Assembly: GCA_030746455.1 (NCBI GenBank)
Contig: JASLMQ010001034.1
Location: 1 to 5,030, forward strand
Reading direction: 5' to 3'
Origin: Candidatus Latescibacterota bacterium
GTDB lineage: Bacteria > Latescibacterota > UBA2968 > GCA-2709665
DNA length: 5,030 nucleotides
In this document: one piece after another, positions 1-4,998 of the stretch
How the letters are laid out: the number at the start of each line of letters is the position of its first letter
Position numbering within the stretch: the stretch's first letter is position 1
Notes under the pieces: model-generated
Databases searched by the model: none
Told to the model about the DNA's origin: nothing
Seen by the model: the letters and a program-made list of their open reading frames with translations, nothing else
Position numbers and translations under genes: made by a program

Positions 1-1
1 C

Positions 2-130
2 CGCATCGTCACCTACGACCCGGCCACTGGTGTGGAGGCAACCCTCCCCGTACTCGGAAGCGAGAAGCAGAAGGGCCTGCAGAACTACCTCAAGCAGGAC
101 CAGATCTTCAAATACACAAGGAACCATTGA
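2..130 (+). CDS. C-terminal end of a transglutaminase-like protein, paralogue of the next gene (partial)
   Basis: The first 42 codons of the window are open and end in TGA. The peptide begins RIVTYDPATG, contains SEKQKGLQNYLKQDQIF and ends in YTRNH. It aligns without gaps to the C-terminus of the downstream 391-aa protein (RVVTYDP..., SEKQGALHNYFKRDQEF) with 21 of 42 residues identical by my count. It is therefore the tail of a second copy of that gene, and the catalytic part lies outside the window. There is no terminator hairpin in the 45 nt before the next start, so the two are probably co-transcribed. The function is inferred only through the paralogue; nothing catalytic is visible here. 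Confidence 0.85.
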   Translation, partial: RIVTYDPATGVEATLPVLGSEKQKGLQNYLKQDQIFKYTRNH

Positions 131-175
131 ACGCGGGGTGAAGGGGGGACGGACATAGAGCCCAGATCGCATCGA

Positions 176-1351
176 TTGCGCACGCCTGCTCGCCAGACGG
201 CCCTCACGGTATCCATCATGCTGGCCCTTGCCGCGGCCTGCACCGATGCCAAACCACAGAAGGGGGATCGACCCATGGCACCAAAGCCTGCCGAAACGGT
301 CGCACTGAACTACAAGACCAACTACTGGGACCTCTACCCCCGACGCGAGGACATCAGCCTGGTGTCGCTGAAGCCCCTCGCCGAGGGCGTCGGCGTTCGG
401 CTGAAGCTCCGGTCGGACATGCGCGGCTTCTCCCACTTCCTGTATTCGCTCAACGACAGTCCATTCGAAAGGGCAGTTGGGGATGCAGTAGATATCCGTT
501 ACGAAGACAAAGGCACCGGCAAAGTCGAAAGCGCGCGAATCTCCAGCAAGGCCGTGGCAGATGACGGGAGGGAATCCGAGGCCTACGGCATCAACATCAA
601 CTACTACCCCAGCGAGCACTACGCCGCGGGAGGACAGACCTCCAACGGATGGATCATCATCCAGCACACCGACATGGCCCTCACCTCGTCGCGCGTGGAG
701 GACTGGATCCTGCAGCATCCAACCGATGAAGAGGTCGAATTCGCGCGCAAGACGTGGGGACACTTGATCCAGGACGGCCGGTCGAGCTACGAGAACGCCT
801 GCGCCATCGCCCGATCGATCATCGACGACCTGGATCCCCACCGCGGCATTCCGTCCGACGCCATGGGCAAGCTCAGCCCCTTCGGTCAGTACGAGCGGGT
901 GATGGCCGGAAAGGACCGCCTCTGGTGCGGCAACATCGCGGGCATCTTCTCGTATGCCTGCAACTCGCTGGGGATTCCGTGCCGCGGAATCGGGATGAAC
1001 CGGTCCGCACCCGACCAACCCCCCAAAGGGTCACGTTATACGTTGTTGCTCGCCGAGGGTCATGGATCGACGGAGATCTTCAGCGAGGAGCACAACGCGT
1101 GGGTCTGGATCGACCTGACCTTCTACATCCTGGACGCGCATCTGGGAGACGAGGGCCCGATCAACATGGCCGAGCTCTACCACTACCTGAACGACCCGAA
1201 CCGGCTCAAGAGCCTGCGGGTGGTCACCTACGACCCCAAGTCGAAGTCGGACGCGAACACGCTGGTTACCGATAGCGAAAAGCAGGGAGCACTCCACAAC
1301 TACTTCAAGCGCGACCAGGAGTTCCACTACAGGCGATCCGTGAGGCCCTAG
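176..1351 (+). CDS. Predicted lipoprotein with transglutaminase-like (papain-fold) domain
   Basis: This is a 391-aa predicted exported protein. Residues 1-22 form a lipoprotein signal: Arg residues, a hydrophobic stretch around TVSIMLALAAAC, and a lipobox (LAAAC) whose Cys22 would be lipidated. Residues about 40-200 are a domain I do not recognise. Residues about 245-316 match the transglutaminase-like core: LWCGNIAGIFSYACNSLGIPCRGIG supplies Cys251, EGHGSTEIF supplies His296 and WVWIDLT supplies Asp313, giving the Cys-His-Asp triad at family-like spacing. The family includes proteases and amidases as well as cross-linking enzymes, so the activity on peptide or cell-wall substrates is inference. 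The TTG at 176 is the only start that retains the signal peptide; the upstream in-frame stop is that of the preceding paralogue. It lacks a clear Shine-Dalgarno. An ATG at 275 has a good one but would give a cytoplasmic protein. A strong hairpin follows the TAG stop. Confidence 0.85.
   Translation: MRTPARQTALTVSIMLALAAACTDAKPQKGDRPMAPKPAETVALNYKTNYWDLYPRREDISLVSLKPLAEGVGVRLKLRSDMRGFSHFLYSLNDSPFERAVGDAVDIRYEDKGTGKVESARISSKAVADDGRESEAYGININYYPSEHYAAGGQTSNGWIIIQHTDMALTSSRVEDWILQHPTDEEVEFARKTWGHLIQDGRSSYENACAIARSIIDDLDPHRGIPSDAMGKLSPFGQYERVMAGKDRLWCGNIAGIFSYACNSLGIPCRGIGMNRSAPDQPPKGSRYTLLLAEGHGSTEIFSEEHNAWVWIDLTFYILDAHLGDEGPINMAELYHYLNDPNRLKSLRVVTYDPKSKSDANTLVTDSEKQGALHNYFKRDQEFHYRRSVRP
261..267 (+). 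promoter_or_regulatory. Shine-Dalgarno-like AGGGGGA before an alternative internal ATG
   Basis: AGGGGGA lies 7 nt upstream of the in-frame ATG at 275 (protein starting MAPKPAETV). It is the best ribosome site near the 5' end of the transglutaminase-like gene, better than anything before the TTG at 176. Using it would remove the lipoprotein signal, so I prefer the TTG start, but the site competes with that choice. Confidence 0.3.
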
Positions 1352-1396
1352 CTGCCACTCGAAACCGAAAGTGAGGCGTGCAGATCCAGAATAGCG

Positions 1397-1440
1397 CGAG
1401 AGGGCGATCCGCCGGATCGCCCTCTCGTGTTGTTCTTCGT
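1397..1440. terminator. Strong hairpin terminator between convergent genes
   Basis: A perfect 14-bp inverted repeat (1397-1410 and 1414-1427) with a 3-nt GCC loop begins 45 nt after the TAG of the lipoprotein gene. The stem is GC-rich, reading CGAGAGGGCGATCC on the left arm. On the + strand it is followed by a T-rich run (TGTTGTTCTTCGT), consistent with intrinsic termination. On the - strand it lies about 40 nt beyond the dehydrogenase stop but is followed by a less U-rich sequence, so its role in that direction is less certain. Its place between converging genes suggests it serves both. Confidence 0.8.
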
Positions 1441-1467
1441 CCCTGTCATTGCGCTGTATGCGGTGTG

Positions 1468-2469
1468 CTACTCCCATACGAACATGATTTTTCCGGCCGT
1501 TTGGTAGCTGTCGTAGATCTCGAAGGCTCGCCCCGCGTCCGCGATGGGCACGCACTCGCTCACCATCTTGTCCACGGGCAGTCGGAATCGCCTGAAGAAG
1601 TCCATCAGCTCATCGCAGGAGCTCCACGGATAGATCCAGGACGAAGTCACCGTGATGTAGCCGTGCCCCTTGTAGGAGACCTCCTGCGCCCAGGGGACCC
1701 CCATCAGGCCCACCCGGCCGAAAGGCCGGACGGATTCGAGCGCGTTCTGTCTTGCCGCCGGAACTCCGGTGAAGTCGAACGCCACCTGAGCGCCATCCCC
1801 CCCGGTCAGCGACTTGACCGAATCGACCACACCCTCGTCGGCGCCATCCAGGACCTCGTCCGCTCCCATCTCCTGGGCCAGCTCACGCCGTTCTCCCACG
1901 GGGTCCACGGCGATCACGCGTGCCCCCATCGCCTTGGACACCAGAATCCCGCACTGCCCCACGGGTCCGAGCCCGTAGATGACGGCCGTGTCATCGGCGG
2001 AGAGCTCGAGCTCAAGTGCGGCTTGCCAGGCCGTTCCGGCATTGCAGGCCAGGAACGCCCCCTCCACGAAGCTGAAGTCATCGCCAAGGGGGATGGCATT
2101 TCGCTCGGATGCGACCACGTAGTCCGCATCCGATCCGTGCACGTTGCCCCCATACCCCTCCATCTCCTTGCAGTACATGGGGTAGCCCTTGCGACAGGTG
2201 CCGCAGAGCCCGCACCCGTCGATGTGGTAGACCATCACGCGGTCTCCGGCCTTCAGCCGCTCCACCCCGTGTCCCACGGCCGCCACCACACCGCAGGGCT
2301 CGTGTCCGGGAATGGTGGGTCCCGGGTCCTCCGCCCGGTACCGGTGAAGATCGCTCCCGCAGATGGCCGCTGCCTTCATCGCCACGACGATCTGGCCCGG
2401 GCCCGGCTCGGGATCGGGAAAGTCGTCCACCATCAGCTTCCGGTTGCCCAGGAATCTCACACCCTTCAT
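1468..2469 (-). CDS. Zinc-dependent medium-chain alcohol/polyol dehydrogenase
   Basis: This 333-aa protein belongs to the zinc-containing medium-chain dehydrogenase family (alcohol, sorbitol and threonine dehydrogenase relatives), which oxidises alcohols or polyols with NAD(P). The GroES-like N-terminal domain holds the catalytic zinc ligands Cys37 (ICGSDLH), His56-Glu57 (GHEPCG) and probably Cys142. The structural zinc lobe has Cys86, Cys89, Cys92 and Cys100 in the classic C-x2-C-x2-C-x7-C spacing. The Rossmann domain has GLGPVG at 166-171, and Asp189 ends the second strand (VIAVD), which favours NAD over NADP. The length is slightly below the usual 340-350. The ATG follows the upstream UroD-like stop by 3 nt, and its Shine-Dalgarno GGGGGGA (2476-2482) lies inside that gene's last two codons, so translation is probably coupled. 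The substrate cannot be named from sequence; work with the UroD-like partner is inferred from the operon. Confidence 0.92.
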   Translation of the reverse strand: MKGVRFLGNRKLMVDDFPDPEPGPGQIVVAMKAAAICGSDLHRYRAEDPGPTIPGHEPCGVVAAVGHGVERLKAGDRVMVYHIDGCGLCGTCRKGYPMYCKEMEGYGGNVHGSDADYVVASERNAIPLGDDFSFVEGAFLACNAGTAWQAALELELSADDTAVIYGLGPVGQCGILVSKAMGARVIAVDPVGERRELAQEMGADEVLDGADEGVVDSVKSLTGGDGAQVAFDFTGVPAARQNALESVRPFGRVGLMGVPWAQEVSYKGHGYITVTSSWIYPWSSCDELMDFFRRFRLPVDKMVSECVPIADAGRAFEIYDSYQTAGKIMFVWE

Positions 2470-2472
2470 GGC

Positions 2473-3732
2473 CTATCCCCCCGAGATCAACCGCGTGGAA
2501 TCGCAGAAGAACCTCACACGTTCGGGCGGCGTGCCCTGCGGCAGGGGCTCGCCGATGCTCACCACGAAACGCCCGCTCTGCCCCTCCGCGGCGATCTGAC
2601 GTCGGACCTCCCCCAGGACATCTTCGGGCCGGCCCTCCTCGACCAGCAAGCACGGCACATTACCGAAGAGCGCCCGGTCGTCCCCGAGCCCCTCGCGGAT
2701 CACGCCCACATCCAGGTCGTAGTCCTTCCTGCCCTCCTCAATCGCCAGTGCATCGAAGGGATATGCGGCGATCTGGTCGAGCACGCCGTGGATGTCGCCC
2801 ATCACATAGAGCAGGACCTTGAAGCCGATGTCGCGATAGAACTCGATCAGCTCCCGCGTGTACGGGACGATGAACTCCCCGTAGACCTCGGGCGAGATCT
2901 GCCCGCCCCACGTGTATTCGGACACGTGCACCATCTCGACGCCGGCGTCGTGGATCGCCTGCCTGTGGGCCCGGTTCCTGGGCATCCCCAGCCGCGACAC
3001 CTCGTGGATGATGTCCGGTGCCTGCAGGAAGCCCACCATCGTGCTGTCGAATCCCACCACGTCCTGAAGGAGCGCCGTTGGGCACATGCCCATCACATAG
3101 GCCGGCATCGCCCCCCGGTACCGCTCGCGGATCCAGTCCCACACCGTCAGGCACCCCTCGCTTCTCAGGTCGCGCTCGGAGGCGCTCTCCCATCGCGAGC
3201 CCGGATCGCCCAAAGATTCTGCCGGGATCAGGCTCTGCGGGTCCTTGTCCAGCAGTTCCCTCACCTCGTCCAGTGTCCGATCCACGGGCTGGTCCATCGG
3301 CCATGGACCCGGACGACGATCGAGGTCCCGAAGCTTCTCCATCAGCCCTGTCTCCGCGCCGTCCCGATCGATCCAGACCAGTTGCTCCTCGCGCCTGGCA
3401 ACCCGGCATCCCTCGACCTCGCCGCGAAAGGCGGTCCAAGGCATCCGGACCCAGCACGGCGGGGTGTTGTACCGGTCGATGATCTCACACATCAACTCGA
3501 ATCGGAGCCGGGCGTAGGTCTCGAAATCCACCTCGACCGTGTCGCCGCCTCCTGACCTCTCGATCTCCCGAGCCCACGATCGGCAGAGCCGTTCATCCAC
3601 CACGGTCCGGAACGGAGAGTCCACGAACAGCGGGGCCACGGGCACGATGGGCGCCTCCCGGCCGTTCAGCACGGACCAGAGCGCGTTCTCGCCAGCATCC
3701 GGATCCAGCCATCCGGGCGATTCAATGTTCAT
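2473..3732 (-). CDS. UroD-superfamily protein (uroporphyrinogen decarboxylase-like), not HemE
   Basis: This is a 419-aa soluble protein of the uroporphyrinogen decarboxylase superfamily, a TIM-barrel group that also holds cobalamin and coenzyme M methyltransferases. The C-terminal half is typical: ISPEVYGEFIVPYTRELIEF (279-298), LLYVMGD (307-313), ALFGN (354-358), and GTPPERV near 400. Several family hallmarks are missing. There is no MRQAGR signature of true HemE, and the late GHG histidine is Glu395 (SIGEPL). The zinc-binding His-x-Cys-Gly of MtaA/CmuA-type methyltransferases is Tyr-Val-Met-Gly (309-312). Neither porphyrinogen decarboxylation nor standard zinc-thiol methyl transfer is therefore supported. 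The protein is longer than HemE (about 350), with extra sequence in residues about 100-200. The ATG has an ideal AGGAGGT 7 nt upstream. It is the first gene of a tight pair with the zinc dehydrogenase. The substrate is unknown; a catabolic step is inference. Confidence 0.85.
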   Translation of the reverse strand: MNIESPGWLDPDAGENALWSVLNGREAPIVPVAPLFVDSPFRTVVDERLCRSWAREIERSGGGDTVEVDFETYARLRFELMCEIIDRYNTPPCWVRMPWTAFRGEVEGCRVARREEQLVWIDRDGAETGLMEKLRDLDRRPGPWPMDQPVDRTLDEVRELLDKDPQSLIPAESLGDPGSRWESASERDLRSEGCLTVWDWIRERYRGAMPAYVMGMCPTALLQDVVGFDSTMVGFLQAPDIIHEVSRLGMPRNRAHRQAIHDAGVEMVHVSEYTWGGQISPEVYGEFIVPYTRELIEFYRDIGFKVLLYVMGDIHGVLDQIAAYPFDALAIEEGRKDYDLDVGVIREGLGDDRALFGNVPCLLVEEGRPEDVLGEVRRQIAAEGQSGRFVVSIGEPLPQGTPPERVRFFCDSTRLISGG

Positions 3733-3739
3733 TCGACGG

Positions 3740-3746
3740 ACCTCCT
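3740..3746 (-). promoter_or_regulatory. Strong ribosome binding site of the UroD-like gene
   Basis: On the - strand AGGAGGT lies 7 nt before the ATG at 3732. It is a near-perfect match to the anti-Shine-Dalgarno and the best in the window. It fixes the start of the UroD-like gene and implies efficient translation of the pair. Confidence 0.85.
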
Positions 3747-3752
3747 ATGGTC

Positions 3753-3758
3753 TTAATA
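3753..3758 (-). promoter_or_regulatory. Possible -10 element of the UroD-like/dehydrogenase operon
   Basis: TATTAA on the - strand (within GATATTAAG) matches 4 of 6 bases of a sigma70 -10 box and lies about 20 nt upstream of the UroD-like start codon. No -35 hexamer is recognisable 16-19 nt further upstream. That position is instead covered by a direct repeat, which would fit activator-dependent transcription. The call is weak because the leader would be very short. Confidence 0.25.
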
Positions 3759-3774
3759 TCGGAAGATGCTCACA

Positions 3775-3800
3775 CACTTCACGCCCTTTCCACTTCACGC
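3775..3800. repeat. 10-bp direct repeat (CACTTCACGC) in the UroD-like gene's upstream region
   Basis: CACTTCACGC occurs at 3775-3784 and exactly again at 3791-3800, a 16-nt repeat period; on the - strand it reads GCGTGAAGTG. Both copies are in the 85-nt gap between the acetyltransferase stop and the UroD-like start, just upstream of a -10-like TATTAA. The repeat itself is certain. A role as paired operator half-sites is inference from the position. Confidence 0.6.
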
Positions 3801-3817
3801 TGCCTGTGCCTTGCATG

Positions 3818-4336
3818 CTACAAATACACGTAGTACTCCACGTGCTTCTTCGCGATGTCGAATCCGGCCTTCTCGTACGCGCGCCGGGCCGGCGCGTGAC
3901 CCTCATCGAGTCCGGTTCCGACCATCGCGTACTTGAGTCCGGCGTCTCGGAACAGGTCGAGCACATAGGAGTACATCGCCGTGCCGATGCCCTTGCCCTG
4001 GACCTCGGGCGCAACGCCGTTGTTCCCGATCTTGCCCATCGAGCGGGTCTCGTCGATAGTGTAGGAGACGAAGGCAATCACCTCACCGGTTTCAGCCGGC
4101 CCCACCACGTGGAACCACTCCGGATGCCGCTCCCAGTGAGCGCGAACGCCCGCTTCCTTTATCTCTTCCCAATTCGCCGAGAGGATGTCGTGGAGCTCCT
4201 CGCCCAGGATCTCGGTCAGGCTGTCGTGTATCCGCACCCAGGCCTCCCGCGCGATCTGCCCAACGCGGTCCATGTCTTCCGCACGTGCGTGGCGGATGAG
4301 ATATCCGGGCACGATTTCCTGGTTCAGCCTGTCCAT
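3818..4336 (-). CDS. GNAT-family N-acetyltransferase
   Basis: This 172-aa cytoplasmic protein has the GCN5-related acetyltransferase fold, which moves an acetyl group from acetyl-CoA to an amine. The first strand and helix are YLIRHARAEDMDRVGQIA (12-29). Motif A is NNGVAPEVQGKGIGTAMYSY, with the acetyl-CoA pyrophosphate loop Q113-G-K-G116-I-G118. The motif B region is HAPARRAYEKAGF (147-159), a typical late GNAT signature. Length and domain order are normal and nothing is truncated. The ATG at 4336 lies just ahead of the first strand and has only a modest GGGGA ribosome site 4 nt upstream. The substrate is not predictable. An 85-nt gap containing its own promoter-like signals separates it from the UroD-like gene, so it may or may not share that transcript. 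Its 77-nt upstream gap is largely occupied by a CACGAAG repeat array. Confidence 0.88.
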   Translation of the reverse strand: MDRLNQEIVPGYLIRHARAEDMDRVGQIAREAWVRIHDSLTEILGEELHDILSANWEEIKEAGVRAHWERHPEWFHVVGPAETGEVIAFVSYTIDETRSMGKIGNNGVAPEVQGKGIGTAMYSYVLDLFRDAGLKYAMVGTGLDEGHAPARRAYEKAGFDIAKKHVEYYVYL

Positions 4337-4385
4337 CGGATCCCCGTCCAGCAGGTTTGTGCCTAATGCGGCGACTCGGTACTAC

Positions 4386-4410
4386 CACGAAGGTCACGAA
4401 GAGCACGAAG
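4386..4410. repeat. Array of three CACGAAG units, 9-nt period (3' side of the GxxExxY gene)
   Basis: Three exact CACGAAG units start at 4386, 4395 and 4404, each separated by 2 nt (GT, AG). The array begins 3 nt beyond the stop codon of the GxxExxY gene and ends about 50 nt before the acetyltransferase start. A second array in opposite orientation lies on the other side of the GxxExxY gene, so the two bracket it as inverted copies. Confidence 0.85.
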
Positions 4411-4413
4411 GGG

Positions 4414-4770
4414 TCATAGAACGAATCTCTTGATACCGTTCTTGAGCCTGGTAACGTTGAAGTTCATCAGCAGGCCCGTCTTCACCCCCGCAAGCTTCAT
4501 GTAGCTCAGCAGCTGGGCCTCGTGGACCGCCATGATCCGGTCAACGCTCTTGAGCTCGATGATCAAGGTGTCCTCTATCAGTAGATCGATGCGGTAGCCA
4601 CAGTCCAGTCGGACCCCCTTGTACTCGACCGGCAGCGGATGCTGCAGCTTGAACTGGACGCCCTTGAGGCTCGACTCGTGTGCCAGACACTGCTCGTACG
4701 TCGACTCCAGGAGCCCGGGACCCAACGCCTTGTGGACCTCCAGTGCACACCCGATGACGCGGTTCGACAA
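4414..4770 (-). CDS. GxxExxY-family protein (PD-(D/E)XK nuclease-like fold)
   Basis: This small protein has 118 aa from the TTG at 4770. The naming motif is G19-L-L-E22-S-T-Y25 within VHKALGPGLLESTYEQCL. The second half carries a PD-(D/E)XK-type arrangement: Asp62 (YRIDLLI), Glu72-x-Lys74 (IIELKSV) and Gln86 in EAQLLSYMK. The C-terminus GIKRFVL is full length. The family is widespread in environmental bacteria; its biological role is not established to my knowledge, and nuclease activity is inference from the fold. Upstream of the TTG the frame stays open and reads IEFDEL, matching the MxFDEL start I recall for relatives, with ATT at 4783-4785 where ATG is expected. AAGGA from the flanking repeat lies 8 nt before that ATT, so the true start may be 4785. 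The gene lies between two inverted repeat arrays and next to an insertion sequence, which suggests a mobile or transferred cassette. Confidence 0.85.
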   Translation of the reverse strand: MSNRVIGCALEVHKALGPGLLESTYEQCLAHESSLKGVQFKLQHPLPVEYKGVRLDCGYRIDLLIEDTLIIELKSVDRIMAVHEAQLLSYMKLAGVKTGLLMNFNVTRLKNGIKRFVL

Positions 4771-4786
4771 CTCATCGAACTCAATA

Positions 4787-4811
4787 CTTCGTGTCCTTCG
4801 TGTCCTTATAT
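4787..4811. repeat. CTTCGTG array, 9-nt period (5' side of the GxxExxY gene)
   Basis: Two exact CTTCGTG units (4787-4793 and 4796-4802) are separated by TC. A decayed third unit, CTTATAT, follows in register at 4805-4811. CTTCGTG is the reverse complement of the CACGAAG units on the other side of the gene. On the coding (-) strand this array supplies AAGGA 8 nt ahead of the expected start position, so the repeat probably doubles as the ribosome binding site. Confidence 0.82.
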
Positions 4812-4812
4812 A
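4807..4812 (-). promoter_or_regulatory. Possible -10 element for the GxxExxY gene
   Basis: TATATA on the - strand sits at the outer edge of the repeat array, about 22 nt upstream of the ATT start position. The hexamer 17 nt further upstream reads CCAACA, only a half match to a -35 box. Transcription would begin inside the repeat and give a very short leader. This is a low-confidence call based on position and composition. Confidence 0.22.
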
Positions 4813-4894
4813 GGTGCGTGGACTGGTAGTGTTGGTTGTTCTTATGGTTTGGTATCCGACATCACTTCAGGCGCCAGAGGACACCACTGGCTAG
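4812..4894. other. Non-coding spacer between the GxxExxY cassette and the insertion sequence
   Basis: I see no gene here. The sequence is T- and G-rich around 4825-4855, with lower GC than the coding regions. It contains a short imperfect hairpin at 4874-4890 (CCAGAGG, loop ACA, CCACTGG with one A-A mismatch) and ends in CTAG (4891-4894) beside the IS-like terminus. It probably holds any promoter for the leftward GxxExxY gene. Confidence 0.5.
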
Positions 4895-4933
4895 CAGCCC
4901 GTTGAAAAACTGAGATTCATGCCACATTGTCTG

Positions 4934-4962
4934 TTGTTTTCCCGCGAGGAAGGTACTATGAT
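4934..4962 (+). promoter_or_regulatory. Sigma70-like promoter of the putative transposase gene
   Basis: TTGTTT (4934-4939) and TATGAT (4957-4962) are separated by exactly 17 nt. The -10 matches 5 of 6 consensus bases and the -35 matches its conserved TTG. Transcription would start near 4969, about 30 nt before the ATG at 4999, a normal leader length for a transposase gene. Confidence 0.5.
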
Positions 4963-4998
4963 GGAGTAGGTACCGAACCGAAGCGGGGAGATGAGAAC

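Noticed and set aside
754..1275. A 173-codon + strand frame inside the transglutaminase-like gene
   Set aside because: It is Arg- and Pro-rich, as expected for a shifted frame in GC-rich DNA, and lies wholly within the gene that carries the catalytic triad.
2473..2475. In-frame TAG as a possible pyrrolysine codon, suggested by the UroD-superfamily methyltransferase context
   Set aside because: TAG ends four of the six stop codons visible here, directly after full-length family ends. The dehydrogenase has its own Shine-Dalgarno and ATG, so ordinary termination is far more likely.
1378..3555. A 725-codon open frame on the + strand across the dehydrogenase and UroD-like genes
   Set aside because: It is antisense to two genes with clear family motifs. 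It stays open because both genes share one frame on the - strand and the DNA is GC-rich. Its protein has no recognisable domain.
4386..4410. CACGAAG array as a small CRISPR
   Set aside because: The units are 7 nt with 2-nt spacers, have no unique spacers of CRISPR length, and there is no cas gene nearby.
4874..4890. Short hairpin as a terminator or att site
   Set aside because: The stem has a mismatch and only 6 pairs, no T-run follows on either strand, and no integrase is near; it is noted only as part of the spacer.
4639..4905. An 88-codon + strand frame overlapping the GxxExxY gene
   Set aside because: It is the antisense shadow of the GxxExxY coding sequence, has no ribosome site and no domain, and ends inside the IS terminus.
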